Shown in pieces: positions 34,022 through 42,020 of a DNA stretch of 64,000 nucleotides. The translations under genes and the position numbers were made by a program. Each line of letters starts with the position of its first letter. Position 1 is the stretch's first letter. A model generated the notes under the pieces. It was not told the origin of the DNA. It made no database searches and was given only the letters and a program-made list of their open reading frames with translations. The stretch comes from Nocardioides albus (lineage in GTDB: Bacteria > Actinomycetota > Actinomycetes > Propionibacteriales > Nocardioidaceae): contig NZ_BMQT01000002.1 in NCBI RefSeq assembly GCF_014648255.1, positions 248,001 through 312,000 on the forward strand. Reading direction: 5' to 3'.

Positions 34022-34165
34022 ATGGCAACAATTCTCTGGCTGATCGCGGCAGTCTTGGTGATCGGCGGCATCGTGTCGCTGATCCGTGGCCAAATCCTGT
34101 GGGGAGCAGTCCTCATCGTGGTCGGCCTCCTGGTCGGCCCCGGTGGGGTGAGCATCTTCACCTAG
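34022..34165 (+). CDS. Small hydrophobic protein, 47 aa (GPGG motif)
   Basis: Two predicted membrane helices (ILWLIAAVLVIGGIVSLI, then ILWGAVLIVVGLLVGPGG) joined by RGQ. The ending GPGGVSIF resembles a family of tiny actinobacterial membrane proteins often found beside stress genes. GAGG lies upstream of the ATG. A GGGTAC box at 33942-33947, with GTAT 14 nt or GAGT 16 nt upstream, lies 74 nt before the start. Followed by a hairpin at 34173-34206. Confidence 0.7.
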   Translation: MATILWLIAAVLVIGGIVSLIRGQILWGAVLIVVGLLVGPGGVSIFT

Positions 34166-34172
34166 AAACCGT

Positions 34173-34206
34173 GCGGCCCGGTGCCCTCTCGAGGGTCCCG
34201 GGCCGC
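34173..34206 (+). terminator. Terminator hairpin after the 47-aa gene
   Basis: GCGGCCCGG (34173-34181) and CCGGGCCGC (34198-34206) form a perfect 9-bp stem. A second smaller stem (ccctc/gaggg) lies in the loop. It begins 8 nt after the stop. Confidence 0.75.
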
Positions 34207-34248
34207 GCGGTGTCCAGGTGAGATGTCCAGTGTGACGAAAGGACCGAC

Positions 34249-34497
34249 ATGGGTAAGTGCGTGACGTGTGGCAACGACTATGACGAGAGCTTCGAGGTGA
34301 CCACGGCGTCGGGCGAGCATCACGTCTTCGACTCGATCGAGTGTGCGGTCGCGGTGGTCGCTCCGGTGTGCGTCAACTGCGGCACCCGCATCCTCGGGCA
34401 CGGGGTGCAGAACGAGGAGCACATCTTCTGCTGCGCTCACTGCGCCACCGCGGTGGGCGTGACCGGCGTGAGCGACCGCGTCACCAGCGGTTCCTGA
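34249..34497 (+). CDS. Small Cys-rich zinc-binding protein (prokaryotic metallothionein-like)
   Basis: 82 aa with CVTCGND at residues 4-10, a His/Cys set (HHVFDSIEC), CVNCGTRILGHGV and FCCAHCA. This pattern matches small bacterial proteins annotated as metallothionein family or zinc ribbons. It may bind zinc or iron; function unproven. AAAGGACC ribosome binding site before the ATG. It converges on the P55-like transporter gene with a 2-nt gap. Confidence 0.75.
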   Translation: MGKCVTCGNDYDESFEVTTASGEHHVFDSIECAVAVVAPVCVNCGTRILGHGVQNEEHIFCCAHCATAVGVTGVSDRVTSGS

Positions 34498-34499
34498 AC

Positions 34500-36338
34500 C
34501 TACAGAGCGGTGACGGTCTCGGTGGGGGAGAGAGCTCGGGTCGGCGCTCCCCGGAGCAGCACGACCGACAGCAGCGCGGCGATCGCGGCGCAGACGGCAG
34601 CGCCGGCGAAGACGGTGTGCTCCTGGGCGATGGCGGCGCCGATCAGCAGGTCCTGGTACTCCTCGCACATGCCACCGCCGGTGCACACCGAGGACAGCGA
34701 CGGCAGGTCGGCCTGGGCGGCGTAGTAGCTGCGTAAGCCGATCGTGGTCAGCGCGGAGATGCCCACGAGCATGCCGACCATGCGCGCGACGACCGTGAAG
34801 GACGTGGTCAGTCCGTGCATCGACTGCTCGGTCGTGGCCAGGACCGCGGCGTTGACCGGCGCCAGCGCGAGACCGAAGCCGAGGCCGCCGGTCACGAGCA
34901 CGACGGTCGACGAGAGCGAACGGAGCGCCTCGGCGTCCCAGCGGGCCATGAAGACGAAAGCCACCGCCGCGAGCAGCATCCCACCACCCGCGATCACGCC
35001 CGCGGGCAGCCGCCGGGTGAGGAAACCACCCAGGACGGCACCCACCGGCAGCGCGACCAGGAACTCCAGCAGCACCAGGGCCGCCTTCAGTTGGCTCTCG
35101 CCGTAGACGGTGGTGCGGGCGAAGAGGGGTACGTCGATCAGCGCGGCCACCAGCGCGGCGCCGACGAAGAACGAGACGAGCACCGAGCCCCACGCAGGCA
35201 TCCGGGCGAACGCACCGCGCGGCACGATCGGGTCCTGCGCGCGGCGCAGGTGGAAGACGAAGCCGAGCGCGGCCAGAGCAGCGGCGAGGAGATACCAGGT
35301 GCCCTGCTCGGAGAAGACCGCCACCTCGGGATCGGCGGTCGCGAAGGCCAGGATCACCCCGGCTAGAGCGATCGATAGCAGCAGCGCCCCGAGGAGATCG
35401 ACCTCGGCCGAGATCCGACGGAGCACGCCGCGTACGCCCGGTCTCATGCCCCACTTCGCCAGGAACCCGACGGTGGCGACGATCGTGACGAGGCCGAGCG
35501 GCGTCAGCCAGCGTGACGACCCTGCGGCCGGCACGTAGAGCGCGCCCCAGGTCAGGTCCTGGACGAGAGCGGCGGGTTCGATCGCCAGCAGTACGAACGC
35601 GGCGGCGGCGACCAGCAACATCAGCAGCGCCGCTACGTCGGTCGAGCCGCTGGAGCCGCCAGGCGGAGGCGTGTCGAGCGGTGTATCGAGATTGTCGAGA
35701 TGACCACCAGGGCTCGGAGCCGACTGTGTTGGTCTCGACACCGGCTCGCTGCGCTCGCCGGGCTCAACCAGCGAGGCTCGCGGGTCGGCGCTTCGGCCCA
35801 GTCTGCTGATGGCGATCGCCAGCACGACGCCGACGACGAGGTTGAGGAGGAAGATCGCCCGCCAGTCCGCGACCGCGAGCACCGCGGCCCCGATCAGCGG
35901 ACCGAGCACCGAGCCGAGCTCCTGGACAGCGGAGACCAGCCCGAGCGGCACCCCACGGCGCTCGACCGGGTAGAGCGCCGCCACCAGAGCGAGGGTCGCC
36001 GGCACCAGAGCGCCACCGCCCAGCCCCTGGAAGAACCGGCCGACCACCATCGCGGTCAGGTCCCACGAGAGCGCGGTCAGGAAGGAGCCGAACGCGAAGA
36101 CGACGAGTCCGCCGACGAGCACCGGCAGGTGACCGAGGAGGTCGGCGAGCCGCCCGATCAGCGGCAGCACCGCGACGTAGCCGAGCAGGAAACCCGAGAT
36201 GAGGGGCGCGGCCCGCTGCAGCTCTTCGATCGAGAGCCCGACGCCCGCCATCATGTCCGGCAGCGCCAGGACGACGACGTAGGTGTCAGCGGCGGCGAAC
36301 GCCACCGCGACGGCCGCCAGCCATACAAGAGGTCGCAT
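34500..36338 (-). CDS. P55-like MFS transporter (partner of LprG)
   Basis: 612-aa major facilitator with about 14 membrane helices, as for Mycobacterium P55. Motif A-like GRLADLLGHLPVLVGGL (residues about 60-76) and GRFFQGLGGGALVPATLALV are present. A periplasmic loop near the C-terminus has two cysteines (SSVCTGGGMCEEY), possibly a disulfide. Residues about 193-240, between helices 6 and 7, are a Pro/Ser-rich linker largely encoded by REP-like DNA. In mycobacteria the LprG-P55 pair moves triacylated lipids and lipoglycans to the outer layers; here the LprG-like gene lies 157 nt upstream in the same direction. ATG 36338 starts at the first helix; the open frame to 36410 is not needed. Confidence 0.87.
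   Translation of the reverse strand: MRPLVWLAAVAVAFAAADTYVVVLALPDMMAGVGLSIEELQRAAPLISGFLLGYVAVLPLIGRLADLLGHLPVLVGGLVVFAFGSFLTALSWDLTAMVVGRFFQGLGGGALVPATLALVAALYPVERRGVPLGLVSAVQELGSVLGPLIGAAVLAVADWRAIFLLNLVVGVVLAIAISRLGRSADPRASLVEPGERSEPVSRPTQSAPSPGGHLDNLDTPLDTPPPGGSSGSTDVAALLMLLVAAAAFVLLAIEPAALVQDLTWGALYVPAAGSSRWLTPLGLVTIVATVGFLAKWGMRPGVRGVLRRISAEVDLLGALLLSIALAGVILAFATADPEVAVFSEQGTWYLLAAALAALGFVFHLRRAQDPIVPRGAFARMPAWGSVLVSFFVGAALVAALIDVPLFARTTVYGESQLKAALVLLEFLVALPVGAVLGGFLTRRLPAGVIAGGGMLLAAVAFVFMARWDAEALRSLSSTVVLVTGGLGFGLALAPVNAAVLATTEQSMHGLTTSFTVVARMVGMLVGISALTTIGLRSYYAAQADLPSLSSVCTGGGMCEEYQDLLIGAAIAQEHTVFAGAAVCAAIAALLSVVLLRGAPTRALSPTETVTAL
35672..35771 (-). repeat. REP-like repeat embedded in the transporter coding sequence
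   Basis: Two parts. 35,672-35,702 matches 14,789-14,819 (epimerase gene) at 30 of 31 positions in reverse complement. 35,724-35,741 is the reverse complement of gtgtcgagaccaacacag, identical to the 18-nt core in the intergenic elements at 46,199 and 61,634. The flanking ctggttgagcccggcgagcg also resembles their outer arm. The reading frame is kept across it and it codes a cytosolic or loop linker. Confidence 0.8.
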
Positions 36339-36495
36339 GGTCAGGGCCGCCTGCTGCGCGCCGCGAGACCCGCGACCTGGCGGCGTTGCGGTCTCTCGCC
36401 GGTACACCACACCGCCGTCGAGCCCGCGCCTTGCCAGGCCACGCGTCTCGCGACGCTCGCGACGGCGCCCCTGACCATGCGACCTCTTACTGCCC

Positions 36496-37218
36496 TCACG
36501 GCTTGGCGATCTCCTTGTCCACGCCGTACTCGGTCACGTCGATCGTGTAGGAGTACACCGCCTCGTCCTCACCGCTGAAGTGGCCCTTGATGGTGGCCTC
36601 GGTGAGCTCGTCGGCGTCGTTGATGATGTAGGTGACGTCGAAGTCTCCGGACGCGCCGGCGAGGATCTTCTTGACCGCGGTGTCCGGGAGCGTGCCGGTG
36701 TAGGTCGAGAGGATCTCGTCGTTGTCGGCGCCACCACGCACCGACTTGCCGACCTTCACGTCCTGGGTCGCCGAGAGCAGCGAGGAGATGCCGGTCTCCG
36801 GAGCGATCAGCGCGGCCGGGTCGGGCACGCCGTACTCGGCCGGGTCGAGCTCCTGGAACGAGGTCGTGAACGGCAGCTTCGCGTAGACGACACCGTCGAC
36901 CGAGACCACCTCGACCTGCGCTTCCGTGCCCATCACGGGCACCGTGAGGGTGCCTTCGAAGGCGGGCTGCCGGGTCAGCGTCCCGGTCGCCGCCTTCAGC
37001 GTCGTGATGCCCTCGGGCAGGTCGTCGGAGGCGATCGAGAAGTTGATCCCGCTGGTCTCGTCGAGATGCTTCTGTGCCGCGGCGAGGACCTGCAGCGGCG
37101 TACGTCCCTTGGCGGGGTCCTCGTCCCCGCAGGAGGTCATCACGAGGAGCGCGGCCAGGAGGGCGACGAGGGTGAAGGCGAGGCGCGGCAGGTTCCGCCC
37201 CAGAAGCGTGCTGAGCAT
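36496..37218 (-). CDS. lprG: LppX/LprAFG-family lipoprotein (LprG-like)
   Basis: 240-aa lipoprotein. The signal peptide (LAFTLVALLAALLVMTSC) ends in a lipobox MTSC with the lipidation Cys at about residue 30. The mature part (QKHLDETSGINFSIASDDLP, GTLTVPVMGTEAQVEVVSVDGVVYAKLP, YTGTLPDTAVKKIL) has the repeating beta-strand pattern of LppX/LprG proteins, which have a lipid-binding cavity. In mycobacteria LprG carries triacylglycerides and lipoarabinomannan together with the transporter P55. The gene order lprG then MFS is the same here, so a lipid-export function is inferred. ATG 37218. Confidence 0.85.
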   Translation of the reverse strand: MLSTLLGRNLPRLAFTLVALLAALLVMTSCGDEDPAKGRTPLQVLAAAQKHLDETSGINFSIASDDLPEGITTLKAATGTLTRQPAFEGTLTVPVMGTEAQVEVVSVDGVVYAKLPFTTSFQELDPAEYGVPDPAALIAPETGISSLLSATQDVKVGKSVRGGADNDEILSTYTGTLPDTAVKKILAGASGDFDVTYIINDADELTEATIKGHFSGEDEAVYSYTIDVTEYGVDKEIAKP

Positions 37219-37290
37219 GCGGGTCAGGATGCCACGCCTCGCAACCCCGTGGGGTGTTCAGGCCCGATCGGTCGTGTCGGGAGCCGCCGT

Positions 37291-38489
37291 TCAGCTGGTC
37301 CGGCGGGCGCGACCGACGGGGATGACCTTCAGGTCCTCGCCGATGACGAGACTTCCGGAGAAGCCCTGCTGGGCCCTGCGCCAGCGGGAGGGCGGATTGT
37401 CGCCGGGGACGAGGTGAGAGAGGGCGAGAGTGCGGACGCCGGCGGGCTCGGCGACGTCGCGGCCGATCTGCTCGATGGTGGTGTGCGACTCGAGCAGGTG
37501 CTTGCGGACCGGGTCGGCGGTCTCGGGCGGCAGGGACGCGGTGAGGCGCTCGATGAACGCCGGGTCGATCACCTCATGGACCAGGACATCCGCACCGCGC
37601 GCGAGATCGATGAGGTTCTGGCTCACACAGGTGTCCCCGGAGACCACGACAGACCCGTCGGGGGTGTCGAAGCGATAGCCGTACGCAGGAGCGGTGGGGT
37701 GATGGTCGACCAGCGTCGCCGTCACGGTGACCTCGCCGTCCTGCCAGACCTGGATCGGGGCCTCGAGCCTTGGCGGCACGCCTTCGGGGTCGATCGTCCA
37801 CACCGCCGAGTGGTCGATGTCGTGGATCTCGAAGAGGGTGTCCGGGTCGGGGAAGTTGCTGTCGCGCAGTCGGTCGTTGAAGTCCTGCGCGAAGGCGTTG
37901 CGCAGATGGTCGGTCATCGAGGAGATGCCGGGCATCGGATCGGCCGGGTTGACGACGGCCGGAGCCGGACGTGTGGGCGGGAAGACGCGGGTGAGCGTGT
38001 CGCGGGCCGCCGGACCGAAGACCTGGATCGGTCCGTCGGAGCGTCCGACGATGTTCATCGACCCGATCGCGTACGTCGTGGGCCAGTCGACCGTGTGGTC
38101 GCTGTGCAGGTGGGTGAAGAAGATGCCGCGCACCGAGGAGAGGGCCGATCCCAGGCCGGTCTCCGGGCCGAGGCCGCTCTGCTGCAGACGGCCGAAGGCG
38201 CCCACCCCGAGGTCGACGACGTAGACCTTGTCCTCGAACGCGATCGCGGTCGAGGAACCGTGCCGGCCGCCGTCGAGCACGCCGGCCCCCCGGCCGTACC
38301 GAGCAGGACGACCCGCGTCCGGGCATCCGGGCGGCCCGCTGACCGTGCCTGCGAGGCGGCGGCCGCCGCCGGCGTACGCATCGTGGAGGCGGTGACCGCC
38401 CCGACCGCCCCTAGGCCGACCATCGACAGCAGTCGACGCCGGTCGGTCGCGGGGACTGCGGCGACGGCCTTGTTGATGACATGACACAT
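37291..38489 (-). pseudogene. Tat-signal metallo-beta-lactamase-fold hydrolase, frameshifted near residue 68
   Basis: The N-terminus is in one frame from ATG 38489 (AAGGAGACC upstream): a twin-Arg signal DRRRLLSMVGLGAVGAVTAS and the start of the fold, TRVVLLGTAGGPA. The rest is in another frame: GGRHGSSTAIAFEDKVYVVDLG, the metal motif FFTHLHSDHTVDW (HxHxDH), VVVSGDT, and the C-terminal His in LALSHLVPGD. The frames join at a run of six C on the plus strand (38286-38291); one more base there would give a continuous protein of about 399 aa. This is either a recent mutation, a variable tract or a sequencing error. The enzyme class is a hydrolase or lactonase, substrate unknown. It lies just downstream of the MFS transporter gene. 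Confidence 0.75.
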
Positions 38490-38508
38490 CTGGATCGGTC
38501 TCCTTGGC

Positions 38509-39699
38509 TCAGGCGGGGACGGGAAGGGCGCGGGTGAGCACCCGGCGGGTGACGATGGCGAGGACGAGGGCGACAGCACCGACGAGTCCGACGGCGGCGC
38601 CGAGACCGCCGAGGGCACCGGTGAAGGCGACGACGAGAAGGGGGCAGACGAACTCGCCGAGGAACAGCGCGGCGGTCCACAGTCCCGTGCCGCGGCCGCG
38701 CTGCTCGAAGGTGAGGCCGGACAGGGCCCAGACGAGCAGGGTGGGCAGCATCAGGCCGGTGCCTGCAGAGGCGATGACCGCGCCGAGCACGATGACCGGC
38801 ACCACCGAGGTGGCACCGAGCACGACCAGGCCGATCCCGGCCAAGCCGAAGGCGATCGGAAGCAGCGTGGCGGTGCCGCGGCCGGAGACTCGGCCGAAGG
38901 CGTACGCACCGCTGGCTGTGGCGAGGGAGGCGAGCGCCGCGAACGCGCCGATGGCGGGGACGGCAGTGATCCCGGCCGCGTCGAGCACGTAGGGGAGCTC
39001 CACGATCGGGGTGTAGAAGACGATGCCACCGACGACCGTGACGGCGCACGGCAGCGCGAGGGCGCGGGTGGGCAACGGCGGGAGCGGGGCGTGCTCCTCG
39101 GCGGAAGCGGACTCGCCGGCGGGCGGCCAGATGAGCGCCGCGGCGAGGACGAGGAAAACCAGGCTGGAGGCGTAGAGCCAGAACGGGTTGCGCCAGTCCT
39201 GGGCACCCAGCGCCCCGCCTAGCGCGAAGAACAAGGTGGCCGACAGCGATGCGAACACGGTCTGCATGCCGAGCCAGCGGTCGCGCTCGGTGCCGGAGAA
39301 GTAGTCCGAGATCAGCGTCGTGCAGCAGGTCATGATCGCCGCCTCGGCGACGCCGACCCCGGCACGGCTGAGCACGATCGCGCCGAGGCCGTCGAGCCAC
39401 AGCGGCGCGGTGCCGAAGACGGCGTAGACGGCCAGGCCGATGAGCAGGAGCCGCTTGCGGCCGAACCGGTCGACGATACGACCCGCGAACGGCGCCAGCA
39501 GCGCGATCATCAGCGCCGGGACGGTGAGCGAGAGCGGCACCAGCGCGGTCGCCGCGCCGCTGTGACCGAAGTGGTCCTGCATCCTGGGCAGGACGGGGGC
39601 GAGCAGCACGGCGCCGAGGATCGGCAAGCAGCTCATGAACATCAGCAGGAAGCCCTGGGGGCGTCCGGCGCGCCGGGCAGGCGTGGTGGTGTCGGGCAT
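38509..39699 (-). CDS. MFS transporter, 12 helices
   Basis: 396-aa major facilitator. The loop 2-3 motif GRIVDRFGRKRLLLIGLAVYAV (residues about 75-96) is clear, with 12 hydrophobic segments. It lies between the LysR gene and the MBL-fold hydrolase gene, all leftward, and next to the divergent aromatic catabolic operon, so uptake of that substrate, or export of a product, is likely but inferred. A perfect TGTGA-N6-TCACA site lies 28 nt upstream of the ATG at 39699. The ribosome binding site is GGAGA. Confidence 0.85.
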   Translation of the reverse strand: MPDTTTPARRAGRPQGFLLMFMSCLPILGAVLLAPVLPRMQDHFGHSGAATALVPLSLTVPALMIALLAPFAGRIVDRFGRKRLLLIGLAVYAVFGTAPLWLDGLGAIVLSRAGVGVAEAAIMTCCTTLISDYFSGTERDRWLGMQTVFASLSATLFFALGGALGAQDWRNPFWLYASSLVFLVLAAALIWPPAGESASAEEHAPLPPLPTRALALPCAVTVVGGIVFYTPIVELPYVLDAAGITAVPAIGAFAALASLATASGAYAFGRVSGRGTATLLPIAFGLAGIGLVVLGATSVVPVIVLGAVIASAGTGLMLPTLLVWALSGLTFEQRGRGTGLWTAALFLGEFVCPLLVVAFTGALGGLGAAVGLVGAVALVLAIVTRRVLTRALPVPA

Positions 39700-39727
39700 G
39701 GGGTCTCCATGGATCGGGCCGAGACGA

Positions 39728-39743
39728 TGTGACAGCAGTCACA
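39728..39743. promoter_or_regulatory. CRP/GlxR-type operator upstream of the MFS gene
   Basis: TGTGACAGCAGTCACA is a perfect TGTGA-N6-TCACA palindrome, the consensus for E. coli CRP and actinobacterial GlxR/Crp. It is 28 bp from the start codon of the leftward MFS gene, close enough for repression or for overlap with the core promoter. It suggests cAMP-linked control of transport. Confidence 0.7.
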
Positions 39744-39821
39744 GAAGCGTGGGAGATCCAGGAGGTATTGCGGAAGCCAAACCTGCTTCTGTTGGGTATC
39801 AGGCGCGTCGATAGACCGAGG

Positions 39822-40748
39822 TCAGTCCGCCTGATCCAGACGCACGGCGGCGTGCTTGATCATCCGGCGCAGCCATCCGTGGGCGGGGTCGGCGCGATGG
39901 GCGGGGTGCCACCAGAACGCCTCCTTGAGCGGGACCACGTCCCAGGGGCAGTCGAGGATGCGTACGCCGGCGGGCTCGGCCAGCCGGTTCGCGAGCTGTC
40001 GCTGCAGCAGGGCGACGCGGGGAGTCCCGGCAACCAGGAAGGGGACCGGGAGGAAGCTCTCGGTGACCACGTGGACGTCGGGCTCGACCCCGATCATGCT
40101 GAGCTGGCGGATGGCGGGGGTGAAGGCGGTCGGGGCGTGATGGGTGACGACCCAGGGCATCTCGGCGAGCTGGTCCATGGTGATCGCGTCGCCGACGGCC
40201 TCGTTGTCGGCGGACACGACCAGCACCCAGCCGTCGGTGTGCAGCTCGACCGCGGGCAGGTCCTGGAGGAAACCGTGGGGGAGGACCATCCCGTCCACGT
40301 GCCGCAGCGACTCCGGCGCCTGATCGACGTCCCCGTGGGTCTGCAGCTGGAACCGGAGGCGTACGCCGGGGGCCTCGCGAGCCAGCTCGGTGGCGAGGTG
40401 GTCGCCGAGGACGGTCGTGGAGTAGTCGGAGGCGACGACCGTGAACTCGCGGGTCGAGGTCGCCGGGTCGAAGCCCGGCTCGGCCTCGAAGACCCGGCGT
40501 ACGCCGACGAGTGCTGTCGTCGTGTTCGGACGCAGCTGGGTGGCCAGGGGAGTGAGGTCGTAGCGATTGCCGGTGCGGACGAGGAGCTCGTCGCCGAAGT
40601 GGCGCCGAAGACGCCGCAGCGCGGCCGAGACCGCCGGCTGGCTCAACCCGAGCCGCGCCGCCGCGCGGGTCACGTTGCGCTCTTCGAGTAGCGCGTCCAA
40701 AGAGAGCAGAAGGTTGAGATCGAGGTTGCGGAGTGGATCGGTCGCCAT
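39822..40748 (-). CDS. LysR-family transcriptional regulator (NodD/NahR-like)
   Basis: 308-aa regulator. The N-terminal winged helix-turn-helix reads LDLNLLLSLDALLEERNVTRAAARLGLSQPAVSAALRRLR, in the style of NodD/NahR/LinR regulators. A C-terminal effector-binding domain follows. It is divergent from the monooxygenase operon at 40,866, the classical LysR arrangement, so it probably activates that operon in response to an aromatic intermediate. ATG 40748 is the start; a much longer open frame to 42,215 is only the antisense of the operon. The shared promoter region has a CTATA-N9-TATAG palindrome. Confidence 0.9.
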   Translation of the reverse strand: MATDPLRNLDLNLLLSLDALLEERNVTRAAARLGLSQPAVSAALRRLRRHFGDELLVRTGNRYDLTPLATQLRPNTTTALVGVRRVFEAEPGFDPATSTREFTVVASDYSTTVLGDHLATELAREAPGVRLRFQLQTHGDVDQAPESLRHVDGMVLPHGFLQDLPAVELHTDGWVLVVSADNEAVGDAITMDQLAEMPWVVTHHAPTAFTPAIRQLSMIGVEPDVHVVTESFLPVPFLVAGTPRVALLQRQLANRLAEPAGVRILDCPWDVVPLKEAFWWHPAHRADPAHGWLRRMIKHAAVRLDQAD

Positions 40749-40755
40749 GGTCTGA

Positions 40756-40774
40756 CTATAAACGTGGTGTATAG
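40756..40774. promoter_or_regulatory. Candidate LysR operator in the divergent promoter region
   Basis: CTATA (40756-40760), 9 nt, TATAG (40770-40774): an AT-rich interrupted palindrome fitting the T-N11-A style of LysR sites, located between the LysR start (40748) and the monooxygenase start (40866). It is 8 bp upstream of the regulator's start codon and about 92 bp from the operon's, as expected for autoregulation plus activation. Confidence 0.6.
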
Positions 40775-40865
40775 GCGGGATAGGAAATCTGCTCTTCCCG
40801 AATAGTTGCGTGCGGTTCAGAGTGGTGCTCGTCACTTCACCACCTCGCATATCCAGGGAGACCTC

Positions 40866-41993
40866 ATGCCCGCCATCACCTCGGCTCTCGTCATCGGCGC
40901 CGGAACCGCCGGGACGGCGACCGCGATCCTGCTCGCCGAGCGCGGCGTCTCGGTCGACCTCGTCGAGGCCAAGCCGGACGTCTCCGCCCTCGGCTCCGGG
41001 ATCACGCTCCAGGGCAACGCGCTGCGGGTGCTGCGCGACCTGGGGGTGTGGGAGCAGGTGCGCGCGGAGGGATACGGCTACGACACTCTCGGGCTGCGGG
41101 CTCCCGACCCGGCCGGCACCCTGCTGGTCGAGATGGAGGACCACCGCACCGGCGGACCGGACCTGCCCGCCACGATGGGGATGTACCGGCCCGTCCTGGC
41201 CCGGATCCTCCTCGAGCGGGCGGTGGCGGTCGGCGCCAAGGTGCGCTTCGGGATGTCGGCGACCGAGCTCGCCCAGGATGACGCCGGCGTCGATGTCACC
41301 TTCGCTGATGGCTCCCAGGGCCGTTACGACCTCGTCGTCGGCGCCGACGGTGTCCGGTCGTGGACCCGGCGCGCGATCGGCATCGACGTCGAGCCGGAAC
41401 CGGTCGGGATGGGCATCTGGCGGGCCTTCACCGACCGGCCCGACTCGGTCACCCGCACCGACCTCGTCTACGGCGGACCGTCCTACATCGCCGGCTACTG
41501 CCCGACCTCGGACGACAGTCTCTACGCCTACATCGTCGAGGCGGCCCAGGACCGCAGCGGTCTCTCGGCCGAGGACGGGCTCGCGGTGATGCGCGAGCTC
41601 GCCGAGGCCTACCACGGCCCCTGGGACGAGATCCGCGGATCGCTGACCGACCCGTCCCGGGTCAACCACACCCACTTCGAGAGCCACGTCGTCGACGGCC
41701 CCTGGAACCGCGGCCGGGTCGTGATCATCGGCGACGCCGCCCACAGCTGCCCGCCGACCCTCGCCCAGGGCGCCGCCCAAGCGCTCGAGGACGCTGCCGT
41801 GCTCGCCGAGCTGCTCACCGCTGCCGACGATCTTGCCTCCGTCTGGCCCGCGTTCACCGAGCGCCGGCTGCCCCGCGCGAAGGCCGTCGTCGAGGCCTCG
41901 CTCCAGCTCTGCACCTGGCTGAAAGCGCGCGAGCGCGGTGACGTGCCCGGACTGATGGCCCGAGTCGCCGCGCTCGTCACCCAGCCCGCCTGA
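40866..41993 (+). CDS. FAD-dependent aromatic monooxygenase (salicylate / 6-hydroxynicotinate hydroxylase-like)
   Basis: 375-aa flavoprotein hydroxylase. FAD motif VIGAGTAGTATAILLAERG at the N-terminus (GxGxxG), the DG motif VGADGVRSWTRRAIG and the GD motif VIIGDAAHSCPPTLAQGAAQALEDA are all present. Group A enzymes of this kind use NAD(P)H and O2 to hydroxylate, and sometimes decarboxylate, an aromatic or heteroaromatic acid. First gene of a rightward operon with an extradiol-type dioxygenase next, so it probably makes the diol. ATG 40866 has GGGAGA before it; the open frame from 40806 crosses the regulatory region. Confidence 0.88.
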   Translation: MPAITSALVIGAGTAGTATAILLAERGVSVDLVEAKPDVSALGSGITLQGNALRVLRDLGVWEQVRAEGYGYDTLGLRAPDPAGTLLVEMEDHRTGGPDLPATMGMYRPVLARILLERAVAVGAKVRFGMSATELAQDDAGVDVTFADGSQGRYDLVVGADGVRSWTRRAIGIDVEPEPVGMGIWRAFTDRPDSVTRTDLVYGGPSYIAGYCPTSDDSLYAYIVEAAQDRSGLSAEDGLAVMRELAEAYHGPWDEIRGSLTDPSRVNHTHFESHVVDGPWNRGRVVIIGDAAHSCPPTLAQGAAQALEDAAVLAELLTAADDLASVWPAFTERRLPRAKAVVEASLQLCTWLKARERGDVPGLMARVAALVTQPA

Positions 41994-42020
41994 CCACCCC
42001 GATCTCACGAGGAGAAAACC

